Positions 1 through 12,257 of a stretch of DNA of 64,000 nt are shown here, in pieces. The notes beneath the pieces were generated by a model, which was not told the origin of the DNA, did no database searches, and worked only from the letters and a program-made list of their open reading frames with translations. The position numbers and the translations under genes were made by a program. The stretch is taken from the NCBI GenBank assembly GCA_911728455.2, contig OU452227.1:20245431-20309430 (forward strand). Reading direction: 5' to 3'. Each line of letters opens with the position of its first letter. Position 1 is the first letter of the stretch. Source of the stretch: Marthasterias glacialis. Taxonomy: Eukaryota; Echinodermata; Asteroidea; Forcipulatida; Asteriidae.

Positions 1-965
1 ACAGTTTCGTGTACAAAAGTGCCATTAGACAGGCGTTTGAAGCGCATTCGGAGCAGCCCCGCTCCCTGGTAGTTTCAAGGCGGAAGATAGCCCTGCTGTC
101 CGGGAAAACCGAATTTTCGGATGCAGGACTATGGCAGCTACCCGCAGGTACAAGAAATTTCTCTCTAGCCCCATTATTTCTGGAGTTATTGGCCGTGGCG
201 CTGCCGACTTCTTTTTTCGTTTTTTTTTTTTTTTTTTTTTGATGTCCAACACACACGTAGCGGCCTTGGCTATTGTTGACGTACACAGAGCATGGCCGTT
301 TGCACTGGACATCTTCAGGGTGTCCTCACTCCGCGGTCCCTGGCATCCTCCCTGTTAATCACACAGCCCCAAGACTGGCATTTTCAGAAAGCCCATGAGC
401 AGGGCTTTCTAACAGTGTCAGACTTGTCAGTTTTCCGCCAATAATTTGGGAGATAGGGCCGTTGCTAAGTCTTGTTTTCACTCTGTTACAGTTTCGTGTA
501 CAAAAGTGCCATTAGACAGGCGTTTGAAGCGCATTCGGAGCAGCCCCGCTCCCTGGTAGTTTCAAGGCGGAAGATGGCCCTGGCTGGCCGGGAAAACCGG
601 ATTTTCGGATGCAGGACTATGGCAGCTACCTGCAGGTACAAGAAATTTCTCTCTAGCCCCATTATTTCTGGAGTTATTGGCCGTGGCGCTGCCGACTTCT
701 TTATTCGGCTTTTTTTTTTCTTTTTTTGCTGGCTTCAGTCCAGCACACACGTAGCGGCCTTGGCTATTGTTGACGTACACAGAGCATGGCCGTTTGCACT
801 GGACATCTTCGGGGTGTCCTCACTCCGCGGTCCCTGGCATCCTCCCTGTTAATCCCACAGCCCCAAGACCGGCATTTTCGGAAAGCCCATGAGCAGGGCT
901 TTCTAACAGTGTCAGACTTGTCAGTTTTCCGCCAATAATTTGGGAGATAGGGCCGTTGCTCAGTT
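1..965 (+). repeat. Dimer of divergent unit 1 plus unit 2
   Basis: Unit 1 (1-471) belongs to a divergent subfamily shared only with unit 3. It has AAGATAGCCCTGCTGTCCGGG for the usual AAGATGGCCCTGGCTGGCCGGG, which loses the strong-context ATG and deletes one base. It also has CTACCCGCAGG for CTACCTGCAGG, a short junction TTGATGTCC that removes the GCTGGCTTCAG segment after the T tract, CTTCAGGGTG, AATCACACAG, and ACTGGCATTTTCAGAAAG. Unit 2 (472-965) is close to the common form, with TTTATTCGGC before a C-interrupted T tract. The pair matches 966-1948 in order and markers. Confidence 0.85.
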
Positions 966-1948
966 TTGTTTTCACTCTGTTACAGTTTCGTGTACAAAAG
1001 TGCCATTAGACAGGCGTTTGAAGCGCATTCGGAGCAGCCCCGCTCCCTGGTAGTTTCAAGGCGGAAGATAGCCCTGCTGTCCGGGAAAACCGGATTTTCG
1101 GATGCAGGACTATGGCAGCTACCCGCAGGTACTAGAAATTTCTCTCTAGCCCCATTATTTCTGGAGTTATTGGCCGTTTCGCTGCCGACTTCTTTTTTCG
1201 TTTTTTTTTTTTTTTTTTTTTTTCTGTCCAACACACACGTAGCGGCCTTGGCTATTGTTGACGTACACAGAGCATCGCCGTTTGCACTGGACATCTTCAG
1301 GGTGTCCTCACTCCGCGGTCCCTGGCATCCTCCCTGTTAATCACACAGCCCCAAGACTGGCATTTTCAGAAAGCCCATGAGCAGGGCTTTCTAACAGTGT
1401 CAGACTTGTCAGTTTTCCGCCAATAATTTGGGAGATAGGGCCGTTGCTAAGTCTTGTTTTCACTCTGTTACAGTTTCGTGTACAAAAGTGCCATTAGACA
1501 GGCGTTTGAAGCGCATTCGGAGCAGCCCCGCTCCCTGGTAGTTTCAAGGCGGAAGATGGCCCTGGCTGGCCGGGAAAACCGGATTTTCGGATGCAGGACT
1601 ATGGCAGCTACCTGCAGGTACAAGAAATTTCTCTCTAGCCCCATTATTTATGGAGTTATTGGCCGTGGCGCTGCCGACTTCTTTATTCGGCTTTTTTTTC
1701 TTCTTTTTTTGCTGGCTTCAGTCCAGCACACACGTAGCGGCCTTGGCTATTGTTGACGTACACAGAGCATGGCCGTTTGCACTGGACATCTTCGGGGTGT
1801 CCTCACTCCGCGGTCCCTGGCATCCTCCCTGTTAATCCCACAGCCCCAAGACTGGCATTTTCGGAAAGCCCATGAGCAGGGCTTTCTAATAGTGTCAGAC
1901 TTGTCAAATTTCTGCCAATAATTTGGGAGATAGGGCCGTTGCTAAGTT
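966..1948 (+). repeat. Dimer of divergent unit 3 plus unit 4
   Basis: This is the second copy of the edge dimer. Unit 3 (966-1453) carries the same diagnostic changes as unit 1, plus private ones: GGCCGTTTCGCTG for GGCCGTGGCGCTG, GTACTAG after CCGCAG, and AGCATCGCCG. Unit 4 (1454-1948) has TTTATTCGGC, like unit 2, and a tail changed to TAATAGTGTCAGACTTGTC followed by AAATTTCTGCC. Repetition of a divergent/common pair suggests that a two-unit block was duplicated before the later changes. Confidence 0.83.
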
Positions 1949-4900
1949 TTGTTTTCACTCTGTTACAGTTTCGTGTACAAAAGTGCCATTAGACAGGCGT
2001 TTGAAGCGCATTCGGAGCAGCCCCGCTCCCTGGTAGTTTCAAGGCGGAAGATGGCCCTGGCTGGCCGGGAAAACCGGATTTTCGGATGCAGGACTATGGC
2101 AGCTACCTGCAGGTACAAGAAATTTCTCTCTAGCCTCATTATTTCTGGAGTTATTGGCCGTGGCGCTGCCGACTTCTTTTTTCGTTTTTTTTTTCTGGTT
2201 TCAGTCCAGCACACACGTAGCGGCCTTGGCTATTGTTGACGTACACAGAGCATGGCCGTTTGCACTGGACATCTTCGGGGTGTCCTCACTCCGCGGTCCC
2301 TGGCATCTTCCCTGTTAATCCCACAGCCCCAAGACCGGCATTTTCGGAAAGTCAATGAGCAGGGCTTTCTAACAGTGTCAGACTTGTCAGTTTTCCGCCA
2401 ATAATTGGGGAGATAGGGCCGTTGCTAAGTTTTGTTTTCACTCTGTTACAGTTTTGTGTACAAAAGTGCCATTAGACAGGCGTTTGAAGCACATTCGGAG
2501 CAGCCCCGCTCCCTGGTAGTTTCAAGGCGGAAGATGGCCCTGGCTGGCCGGGAAAATCGGATTTTCGGATGCAGGACTATGGCAGCTACCTGCAGGTACA
2601 AGAAATTTCTCTTTAGCCCCATTATTTCTGGAGTTATTGGCCGTGGCGCTGCCGACTTCTTTTTTCGTTTTTTTTTTTTTTTTTTTTTGCTGGCTTCAGT
2701 CCAGCACACACGTAGCGGCCTTGGCTATTGTTGACGTACACAGAGCATGGCCGTTTGCACTGGACATCTTCGGGGTGTCCTCACTCCGCGGTCCCTGGCA
2801 TCCTCCCTGTTAATCCCACAGCCCCAAGACTGGCATTTTCGGAAAGCCCATGAGCAGGGCTTTCTAATAGTGTCAGACTTGTCAATTTTCTGCCACTAAT
2901 TTGGGAGATAGGGCCGTTGCTAAGTTTTGTTTTCACTCTGTTACAGTTTCGTGTACAAAAATGCCATTAGACAGGCGTTTGAAGCGCATTCGGAGCAGCC
3001 CCGCTCCCTGGTAGTTTCAAGGCGGAAGATGGCCCTGGCTGGCCGGGAAAACCGGATTTTCGGATGCAGGACTATGGCAGCTACCTGCAGGTACAAGAAA
3101 TTTCTCTCTAGCCCCATTATTTATGGAGTTATTGGCCGTGGCGCTGCCGACTTCTTTATTGGGCTTTTTTTTTCTTTTTTTGCTGGCTTCAGTCCAGCAC
3201 ACACGTAGCGGCCTTGGCTATTGTTGACGTACACAGAGCATGGCCGTTTGCACTGGACATCTTCGGGGTGTCCTCACTCCGCAGTCCCTGGCATCCTCCC
3301 TGTTAATCCCACAGCCCCAAGACCGGCATTTTCGGAAAGCCCATGAGCAGGGCTTTCTAACAGTGTCAGACTTGTCAGTTTTCCGCCAATAATTTGGGAG
3401 ATAGGGCCGTTGCTAAGTTTTGGTTTCACTCTGTTACAGTTTCGTGTACAAAAGTGCCATTAGACAGGCGTTTGAAGCGCATTCGGAGCAGCCCCGCTCC
3501 CTGGTAGTTTCAAGGCGGAAGATGGCCCTGGCTGGCCGGGAAAACCGGATTTTCGGATGCAGGACTATGGCAGCTACCTGCAGGTACAAGAAATTTCTCT
3601 TTAGCCCCATTATTTCTGGAATTGTTGGCCGTGGCGCTGCCGACTTCTTTTTTCGTTTTTCGTTTTTTTTTTTTTTTTTGATGGCTTCAGTCCAGCACAC
3701 ACGTAGCGGCCTTGGCTATTGTTGACGTACACAGAGCATGGCCGTTTGCACTGGACATCTTCGGGGTGTCCTCACTCCGCGGTCCCTGGCATCCTCCCTG
3801 TTAATCCCACAGCCCCAAGACCGGCATTTTTGGAAAGCCCATGAGCAGGGCTTTCTAATAGTTTCAGACTTGTCAATTTTCTGCCAATAATTTGGGAGAT
3901 AGGGCCGTTGCTAAGTTTTGTTTTCACTCTGTTACAGTTTCGTGTACAAAAGTGCCATTAGACAGGCGTTTGAAGCGCATTCGGAGCAGCCCCGCTCCCT
4001 GGTAGTTTCAAGGCGGAAGATGGCCCTGGCTGGCCGGGAAAACCGGATTTTCGGATGCAGGATTATGGCAGCTACCTGCAGGTACAAGAAATTTCTCTCT
4101 AGCCCCATTATTTCTGGAGTTATTGGCCGTGGCGCTGCCGACTTCTTTTTTCGTTTTTTTTTTTTTTTTTTTTGCTGGCTTCAGTCCAGCACACACGTAG
4201 CGGCCTTGGCTATTGTTGACGTACACAGAGCATGGCCGTTTGCACTGGACATCTTCGGGGTGTCCTCACTCCGCGGTCCCTGGTATCCTCCCTGTTAATC
4301 CCACAGCCCCAAGACCGGCATTTTCGGAAAGCCCATGAGCAGGGCTTTCTAATAGTGTCAGACTTGTCAGTTTTCTGCCAATAATTTGGGAGATAGGGCC
4401 GTTGCTAAGTTTTGTTTTCACTCTGTTACAGTTTCGTGTACAAAAGTGCCATTAGACAGGCGTTTGAAGCGCATTCGGAGCAGCCCCGCTCCCTGGTAGT
4501 TTCAAGGCGGAAGATGGCACTGGCTGGCCGGGAAAACCGGATTTTCGGATGCAGGACTATGGCAGCTACCTGCAGGTACAAGAAATTTCTCTCTAGCCTC
4601 ATTATTTCTGGAGTTATTGGCCGTGGCGCTGCCGACTTCTTTATTCGGCTTTTTTTTTCTTTTTTTGCTGGCTTCAGTCCAGCACACACGTAGCGGCCTT
4701 GGCTATTGTTGACGTACACAGAGCATGGCCGTTTGCACTGGACATCTTCGGGGTGTCCTCACTCCGCGGTCCCTGGTATCCTCCCTGTTAATCCCACAGC
4801 CCCAAGACCGGCATTTTCGGAAAGCCCATGAGCAGGGCTTTCTAATAGTGTCTGACTTGTCAATTTTCTGCCAATAATTTGGGAGATAGGGCCGTTGCTA

Positions 4901-5387
4901 AGTTTTGTTTTCACTCTGTTACAGTTTCGTGTACAAAAGTGCCATTAGACAGGCGTTTGAAGCGCATTCGGAGCAGCCCCGCTCCCTGGTAGTTTCAAGG
5001 CGGAAGATGGCCCTGGCTGGCCGGGAAAACCGGATTTTCGGATGCAGGACTATGGCAGCTACCTGCAGGTACAAGAAATTTCTCTCTAGCCCAATTATTT
5101 CTGGAGTTATTGGCCGTGGCGCTGCCGACTTCTTTTTTCGTTTTTTCTTGCTGGTTTCAGTCCAGCACACACGTAGCGGCCTTGGCTATTGTTGACGTAC
5201 ACAGAGCATGGCCGTTTGCACTGGACATCTTCCGGGTGTCAACACTCCGCGGTCCCTGGCATCCTCCCTGTTAATCCCACAGCCCCAAGACCGGCATTTT
5301 CGGAAAGCCCATGAGCAGGGCTTTCTAACAGTGTCAGACTTGTCAGTTTTCCGCCAATAATTTGGGAGATAGGGCCGTTGCTAAGTT

Positions 5388-5883
5388 TTGTTTTCACTCT
5401 GTTGCAGTTTCGTGTACAAAAGTGCCATTAGACAGGCTTTTGAAGCGCATTCGGAGCAGCCCCGCTCCCTGGTAGTTTCAAGGCGGAAGATGGCCCTGCC
5501 TGGCCGGGAAAACCGGATTTGCGGATGCAGGACTATGGCAGCTACCTGCAGGTACAAGAAATTTCTCTCTAGACCCATTATTTCTGGAGTTATTGGCCGT
5601 GGCGCTGCCGACTTCTTTTTTTTTTTTTTTTTTTTTTTTTCTTTTGCTGGCTTCAGTCCAGCACACACGTAGCGGCCTTGGCTATTGTTGACGTACACAG
5701 AGCATGGCCGTTTGCACTGGACATCTTCAGGGTGTCCTCACTACTCGGTCCCTGGCATCCTCCCTGTTAATCCCACAGCCCCAAAACCGGCATTTTCGGA
5801 AAGCCCATGAGCAGGGCTTTCTAACAGTGTCAGACTTGTCAGTTTTCCGCCAATAATTTGGGAGATAGGGCCGTTGCTAAGTT
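5388..5883 (+). repeat. Aberrant unit 12 with a cluster of private substitutions
   Basis: This 496-bp unit differs from neighbours at many otherwise conserved places: CTGTTGCAG for CTGTTACAG, CAGGCTTTTGAAG for CAGGCGTTTGAAG, CTGCCTGGCC, GGATTTGCGG for GGATTTTCGG, CTAGACCCATT for CTAGCCCCATT, a 25-T run followed by CTTTTGC with the CGTTT margin lost, CTTCAGGGTG, and CTACTCGGTCCC in place of CTCCGCGGTCCC, which destroys the CCGCGG site. It looks like an old unit that has escaped homogenisation. Confidence 0.8.
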
Positions 5884-8834
5884 TTGGTTTCACTCTGTTA
5901 CAGTTTCGTGTACAAAAGTGCCATTAGACAGGCGTTTGAAGCGCATTCGGAGCAGCCCCGCTCCCTGGTAGTTTCAAGGCGGAAGATGGCCCTGGCTGGC
6001 TGGGAAAACCGGATTTTCGGATGCAGGACTATGGCAGCTACCTGCAGGTACAAGAAATTTCTCTCTAGCCCCATTATTTCTGGAGTTATTGGCCATGGCG
6101 CTGCCGACTTCTTTTTTCGTTTTTTTTTTTTTTTTTTGCTGGCTTCAGTCCAGCACACACGTAGCGGCCTTGGCTATTGTTGACGTACACAGAGCATGGC
6201 CGTTTGCACTGGACATCTTCGGGGTGTCCTCACTCCGCGGTCCCTGGCATCCTCCCTGTTAATCCCACAGCCCCAAGACCGGCATTTTCGGAAAGCCCAT
6301 GAGCAGGGCTTTCTAACAGTGTCAGACTTGTCAGTTTTCCGCCAATAATTTGGGAGATAGGGCCGTTGCTAAGTTTTGTTTTCACTCTGTTACAGTTTCG
6401 TGTACAAAAGTGCCATTAGACAGGCGTTTGAAGCGCATTCGGAGCAGCCCCGCTCCCTGGTAGTTTCAAGGCGGAAGATGGCCCTGGCTGGCCGGGAAAA
6501 CCGGATTTTCGGATGCAGGACTATGGCAGCTACCTGCAGGTACAAGAAATTTCTCTCTAGCCCCATTATTTCTGGAGTTATTGGCCATGGCGCTGCCGAC
6601 TTCTTTTTTCTTTTTTTTTTTTTTTTTTTTTGCTGGCTTCAGTCCAGCACACACGTAGCGGCCTTGGCTATTGTTGACGTACACAGAGCATGGCCGTTTG
6701 CACTGGACATCTTCGGGGTGTCCTCACTCCGCGGTCCCTGGCATCCTCCCTGTTAATCCCACAGCCCCAAGACTGGCATTTTCGGAAAGCCCATGAGCAG
6801 GGCTTTCTAACAGTGTCAGACTTGTCAGTTTTCCGCCAATAATTTGGGAGATAGGGCCGTTGCTAAGTTTTGTTTTCACTATGTTACAGTTTCGTGTACA
6901 AAAGTGCCATTAGACAGGCGTTTGAAGCGCATTCGGAGCAGCCCCGCTCCCTGGTAGTTTCAAGGCGGAAGATGGCCCTGGCTGGCCGGGAAAACCGGAT
7001 TTTCGGATGCAGGACTATGGCAGCTACCTGCAGGTACAAGAAATTTCTCTCTAGCCCCATTATTTCTGGAGTTATTGGCCGTGGCGCTGCCGACTTCTTT
7101 TTTCGTTTTTTTTTTTTTTTTTTTTTGCTGGCTTCAGTCCAGCACACACGTAGCGGCCTTGGCTATTGTTGACGTACACAGAGCATGGCCGTTTGCACTG
7201 GACATCTTCGGGGTGTCCTCACTCCGCGGTCCCTGGTATCCTCTCTGTTAATCCCACAGCCCCAAGACCGGCATTTTCGGAAAGCCCATGAGCAGGGCTT
7301 TCTAACAGTGTCAGACTTGTCAGTTTTCCGCCAATAATTTGGGAGATAGGGCCGTTGCTAAGTTTTGTTTTCACTATGTTACAGTTTCGTGTACAAAAGT
7401 GCCATTAGACAGGCGTTTGAAGCGCATTCGGAGCAGCCCCGCTCCCTGGTAGTTTCAAGGCGGAAGATGGCCCTGGCTGGCCGGGAAAACCGGATTTTCG
7501 GATGCAGGACTATGGCAGCTACCTGCAGGTACAAGAAATTTCTCTCTAGCCCCATTATTTCTGGAGTTATTGGCCGTGGCGCTGCCGACTTCTTTTTTCG
7601 TTTTTTTTTTTTTTTTTTTTTGCTGGCTTCAGTCCAGCACACACGTAGCGGCCTTGGCTATTGTTGACGTACACAGAGCATGGCCGTTTGCACTGGACAT
7701 CTTCGGGGTGTCCTCACTCCGCGGTCCCTGGTATCCTCCCTGTTAATCCCACATTCCCAAGACCGGCATTTTCGGAAAGCCCATGAGCAGGGCTTTCTAA
7801 TAGTGTCAGACTTGTCAATTTTCTGCCACTAATTTGGGAGATAGGGCCGTTGCTAAGTTTTGTTTTCACTCTGTTACAGTTTCGTGTACAAAAGTGCCAT
7901 TAGACAGGCGTTTGAAGCGCATTCGGAGCAGCCCCGCTCCCTGGTAGTTTCAAGGCGGAAGATGGCCCTGGCTGGCCGGGAAAACCGGATTTTCGGATGC
8001 AGGACTATGGCAGCTACCTGCAGGTACAAGAAATTTCTCTCTAGCCCAATTATTTCTGGAGTTATTGGCCGTGGCGCTGCCGACTTCTTTTTTCGTTTTT
8101 TTTTGCTGGTTTTAGTGCAGCACACACGTAGCGGCCTTGGCTATTGTTGACGTACACAGAGCATGGCCGTTTGCACTGGACATCTTCGGGGTGTCCGCAC
8201 TCCGCGGTCCCTGGCATCCTCCCTGTTAATCCCACAGCCCCAAGACCGGCATTTTCGGAAAGCCCATGAGCAGGGCTTTCTAACAGTGTCAGACTTGTCA
8301 GTTTTCCGCCAATAATTTGGGAGATAGGGCCGTTGCTAAGTTTTGGTTTCACTCTGTTACAGTTTCGTGTACAAAAGTGCCATTAGACAGGCGTTTGAAG
8401 CGCATTCGGAGCAGCCCCGCTCCCTGGTAGTTTCAAGGCGGAAGATGGCCCTGGCTGGCTGGGAAAACCGGATTTTCGGATGCAGGACTATGGCAGCTAC
8501 CTGCAGGTACAAGAAATTTCTCTCTAGCCCCATTATTTCTGGAGTTATTGGCCATGGCGCTGCCGACTTCTTTTTTCGGTTTTTTTTTTTTTTTTTGCTG
8601 GCTTCAGTCCAGCACACACGTAGCGGCCTTGGCTATTGTTGACGTACACAGAGCATGGCCGTTTGCACTGGACATCTTCGGGGTGTCCTCACTCCGCGGT
8701 CCCTGGCATCCTCCCTGTTAATCCCACAGCCCCAAGACCGGCATTTTCGGAAAGCCCATGAGCAGGGCTTTCTAACAGTGTCAGACTTGTCAGTTTTCCG
8801 CCAATAATTTGGGAGATAGGGCCGTTGCTAAGTT

Positions 8835-9809
8835 TTGTTTTCACTCTGTTACAGTTTCGTGTACAAAAGTGCCATTAGACAGGCGTTTGAAGCGCATTCG
8901 GAGCAGCCCCGCTCCCTGGTAGTTTCAAGGCGGAAGATGGCCCTGGCTGGCCGGGAAAATCAGATTTTCGGATGCAGGACTATGGCAGCTACCTGCAGGT
9001 ACAAGAAATTTCTCTCTAGCCCCATTATTTCTGGAGTTATTGGCCATGGCGCTGCCGACTTCTTTTTTCGTTTTTTTTTTTTTTTTTTTCTGGTTTCAGT
9101 CCAGCACACACGTAGCGGCCTTGGCTATTGTTGACGTACACAGAGCATGGCCGTTTGCACTGGACATCTTCGGGGTGTCCTCACTCCGCGGTCCCTGGCA
9201 TCCTTCCTGTTAATCCCACAGCCCCAAGACCGGCATTTTCGGAAAGCCCATGAGCAGGGCTTTCTAACAGTGTCAGACTTGTCAGTTTTCCGCCAATAAT
9301 TTGGGAGATAGGGCCGTTGCTAAGTTTTGTTTTCACTCTGTTACAGTTTCGTGTACAAAAGTGCCATTAGACAGGCGTTTGAAGCGCATTCGGAGCAGCC
9401 CCGCTCCCTGGTAGTTTCAAGACGGAAGATGGCCCTGGCTGGCCGGGAAAACCGGATTTTCGGATGCAGGACTATGGCAGCTACCTGCAGGTACAAGAAC
9501 TTTCTCTCTAGCCCCATTATTTCTGGAGTTATTGGCCATGGCGCTGCCGACTTCTTTTTTCGTTTTTTTTTGCTGGCTTCAGTCCAGCACACACGTAGCG
9601 GCCTTGGCTATTGTTGACGTACACAGAGCATGGCCGTTTGCACTGGACATCTTCGGGGTGTCCTCACTCCGCGGTCCCTGGCATCCTCCCTGTTAATCCC
9701 ACAGCCCCAAGACCGGCATTTTCGGAAAGCCCATGAGCAGGGCTTTCTAACAGTGTCAGACTTGTCAGTTTTCCGCCAATAATTTGGGAGATAGGGCCGT
9801 TGCTAAGTT
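8835..9809 (+). repeat. 975-bp dimer, copy 1
   Basis: Units 19-20. The first has GAAAATCAGATT and a long T tract; the second has CAAGACGGAAG, AAGAACTTTCTC and a short T tract. Further copies of the same 975-bp dimer lie at 9810-10784, 20559-21533 and 21534-22508. Confidence 0.88.
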
Positions 9810-10784
9810 TTGTTTTCACTCTGTTACAGTTTCGTGTACAAAAGTGCCATTAGACAGGCGTTTGAAGCGCATCCGGAGCAGCCCCGCTCCCTGGTAGTTT
9901 CAAGGCGGAAGATGGCCCTGGCTGGCCGGGAAAATCAGATTTTCGGATGCAGGACTATGGCAGCTACCTGCAGGTACAAGAAATTTCTCTCTAGCCCCAT
10001 TATTTCTGGAGTTATTGGCCATGGCGCTGCCGACTTCTTTTTTCGTTTTTTTTTTTTTTTTTTGCTGGTTTCAGTCCAGCACACACGTAGCGGCCTTGGC
10101 TATTGTTGACGTACACAGAGCATGGCCGTTTGCACTGGACATCTTCGGGGTGTCCTCACTCCGCGGTCCCTGGCATCCTTCCTGTTAATCCCACAGCCCC
10201 AAGACCGGCATTTTCGGAAAGCCCATGAGCAGGGCTTTCTAACAGTGTCAGACTTGTCAGTTTTCCGCCAATAATTTGGGAGATAGGGCCGTTGCTAAGT
10301 TTTGTTTTCACTCTGTTACAGTTTCGTGTACAAAAGTGCCATTAGACAGGCGTTTGAAGCGCATTCGGAGCAGCCCCGCTCCCTGGTAGTTTCAAGACGG
10401 AAGATGGCCCTGGCTGGCCGGGAAAACCGGATTTTCGGATGCAGGACTATGGCAGCTACCTGCAGGTACAAGAACTTTCTCTCTAGCCCCATTATTTCTG
10501 GAGTTATTGGCCATGGCGCTGCCGACTTCTTTTTTCGTTTTTTTTTGCTGGCTTCAGTCCAGCACACACGTAGCGGCCTTGGCTATTGTTGACGTACACA
10601 GAGCATGGCCGTTTGCACTGGACATCTTCTGGGTGTCCTCACTCCGCGGTCCCTGGCATCCTCCCTGTTAATCCCACAGCCCGAAGACCGGCATTTTCGG
10701 AAAGCCCATGAGCAGGGCTTTCTAACAGTGTCAGACTTGTCAGTTTTCCGCCAATAATTTGGGAGATAGGGCCGTTGCTAAGTT
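9810..10784 (+). repeat. 975-bp dimer, copy 2
   Basis: Units 21-22, directly abutting copy 1. It differs by CGCATCCGG (elsewhere CGCATTCGG), and its tail carries CTTCTGGGTG and CAGCCCGAAG. Confidence 0.88.
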
Positions 10785-11010
10785 TTGTTTTCACTCTGTT
10801 ACAGTTTCGTGTACAAAAGTGCCATTAGACAGGCGTTTGAAGCGCATTCGGAGCAGCCCCGCTCCCTGGTAGTTTCAAGGCGGAAGATGGCCCTGGCTGG
10901 CCGGGAAAACCGGATTTTCGGATGCAGGACTATGGCAGCTACCTGCAGGTACAAGAAATTTCTCTCTAGCCCAATTATTTCTGGAGTTATTGGCCGTGGC
11001 GCTGCCGACT

Positions 11011-11045
<35 letters not shown>

Positions 11046-11279
11046 GCTTCAGTCCAGCACACACGTAGCGGCCTTGGCTATTGTTGACGTACACAGAGCA
11101 TGGCCGTTTGCACTGGACATCTTCGGGGTGTCCTCACTCCGCGGTCCCTGGCATCCTCCCTGTTAATCCCACAGCCCCAAAACCGGCATTTTCAGAAAGC
11201 CCATGAGCAGGGCTTTCTAACAGTGTCAGACTTGTCAGTTTTCCGCCAATAATTTGGGAGATACGGCCGTTGCTAAGTT

Positions 11280-12257
11280 TTGGTTTCACTCTGTTACAGT
11301 TTCGTGTACAAAAGTGCCATTAGACAGGCGTTTGAAGCGCATTCGGAGCAGCCCCGCTCCCTGGTAGTTTCAAGGCGGAAGATGGCCCTGGCTGGCTGGG
11401 AAAACCGGATTTTCGGATGCAGGACTATGGCAGCTACCTGCAGGTACAAGAACTTTCTCTCTAGCCCCATTATTTCTGGAGTTATTGGCCATGGCGCTGC
11501 CGACTTCTTTTTTCGTTTTTTTTTTTTTTTTGCTGGCTTCAGTCCAGCACACACGTAGCGGCCTTGGCTATTGTTGACGTACACAGAGCATGGCCGTTTG
11601 CACTGGACATCTTCTGGGTGTCCTCACTCCGCGGTCCCTGGCATCCTCCCTGTTAATCCCACAGCCCCAAGACCGGCATTTTCGGAAAGCCCATGAGCAG
11701 GGCTTTCTAACAGTGTCAGACTTGTCAGTTTTCCGCCAATAATGTGGGAGATAGGGCCGTTGCTAAGTTTTGTTTTCACTCTGTTACAGTTTCGTGTACA
11801 AAAGTGCCATTAGACAGGCGTTTGAAGCGCATTCGGAGCAGCCCCGCTCCCTGGTAGTTTCAAGGCGGAAGATGGCCCTGGCTGGCCGGGAAAACCGGAT
11901 TTTCGGATGCAGGACTATGGCAGCTACCTGCAGGTACAAGAAATTTCTCTCTAGCCCCATTATTTCTGGAGTTATTGGCCATGGCGCTGCCGACTTCTTT
12001 TTTCGTTTTTTTTTTTTTTGCTGGCTTCAGTCCAGCACACACGTAGCGGCCTTGGCTATTGTTGACGTACACAGAGCATGGCCGTTTGCACTGGACATCT
12101 TCGGGGTGTCCTCACTCCGCGGTCCCTGGCATCCTCCCTGTTAATCCCACAGCCCCAAGACCGGCATTTTCGGAAAGCCCATGAGCAGGGCTTTCTAACA
12201 GTGTCAGACTTGTCAGTTTTCCGCCAATAATTTGGGAGATAGGGCCGTTGCTAAGTT
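11280..12257 (+). repeat. 978-bp dimer (490+488), copy 1
   Basis: Units 24-25. The first has TTTTGGTTTCAC, GGCTGGGAAAACC and AAGAACTTTCTC; the second is a common-form unit with a 14-T tract. It is preceded by the rare GAGATACGGCCGTT (usual GAGATAGGG) and followed by a 483-bp unit, as at the two other copies (16639-17616, 23988-24965). Confidence 0.87.

Larger units (their letters stand above)
1..8342 (+). repeat. Array domain 1: heterogeneous units 1-17
   Basis: Unit starts are 1 (lacking its first 16 bases), 472, 966, 1454, 1949, 2432, 2927, 3420, 3918, 4412, 4905, 5388, 5884, 6376, 6870, 7365 and 7860. This stretch shows the most private changes. It has a divergent subfamily in units 1 and 3, an aberrant unit 12, T-tract margins reading TTATTCGGC in units 2, 4 and 10 (TTATTGGGC in 7), and several tails with GTCAATTTTCTGCC instead of GTCAGTTTTCCGCC. 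Short-T units of 483 bp occur at 1949, 4905 and 7860, six units apart each time. Higher divergence is what array edges typically show, so the left boundary may be close, but that is inference. No gene is seen. Confidence 0.85.
8343..11279 (+). repeat. Six-unit higher-order block, copy 1 (2,937 bp)
   Basis: Units 18-23 have lengths 492-492-483-492-483-495. The marker order is: TTTTTTCGGTTT in unit 18; GAAAATCAGATT in units 19 and 21; TTTCAAGACGGAAG plus AAGAACTTTCTC in units 20 and 22; CTTCTGGGTG and CAGCCCGAAG in the tail of unit 22; and in unit 23 a pure 29-T run (11013-11041) with CCAAAACCGGCATTTTCAGA. The same lengths and markers return at 20067-23003, giving a block of identical length. 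Small differences include CATCCGG in unit 21 and TTTTTCTGG (missing G) at the end of the unit 19 tract. Confidence 0.9.
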
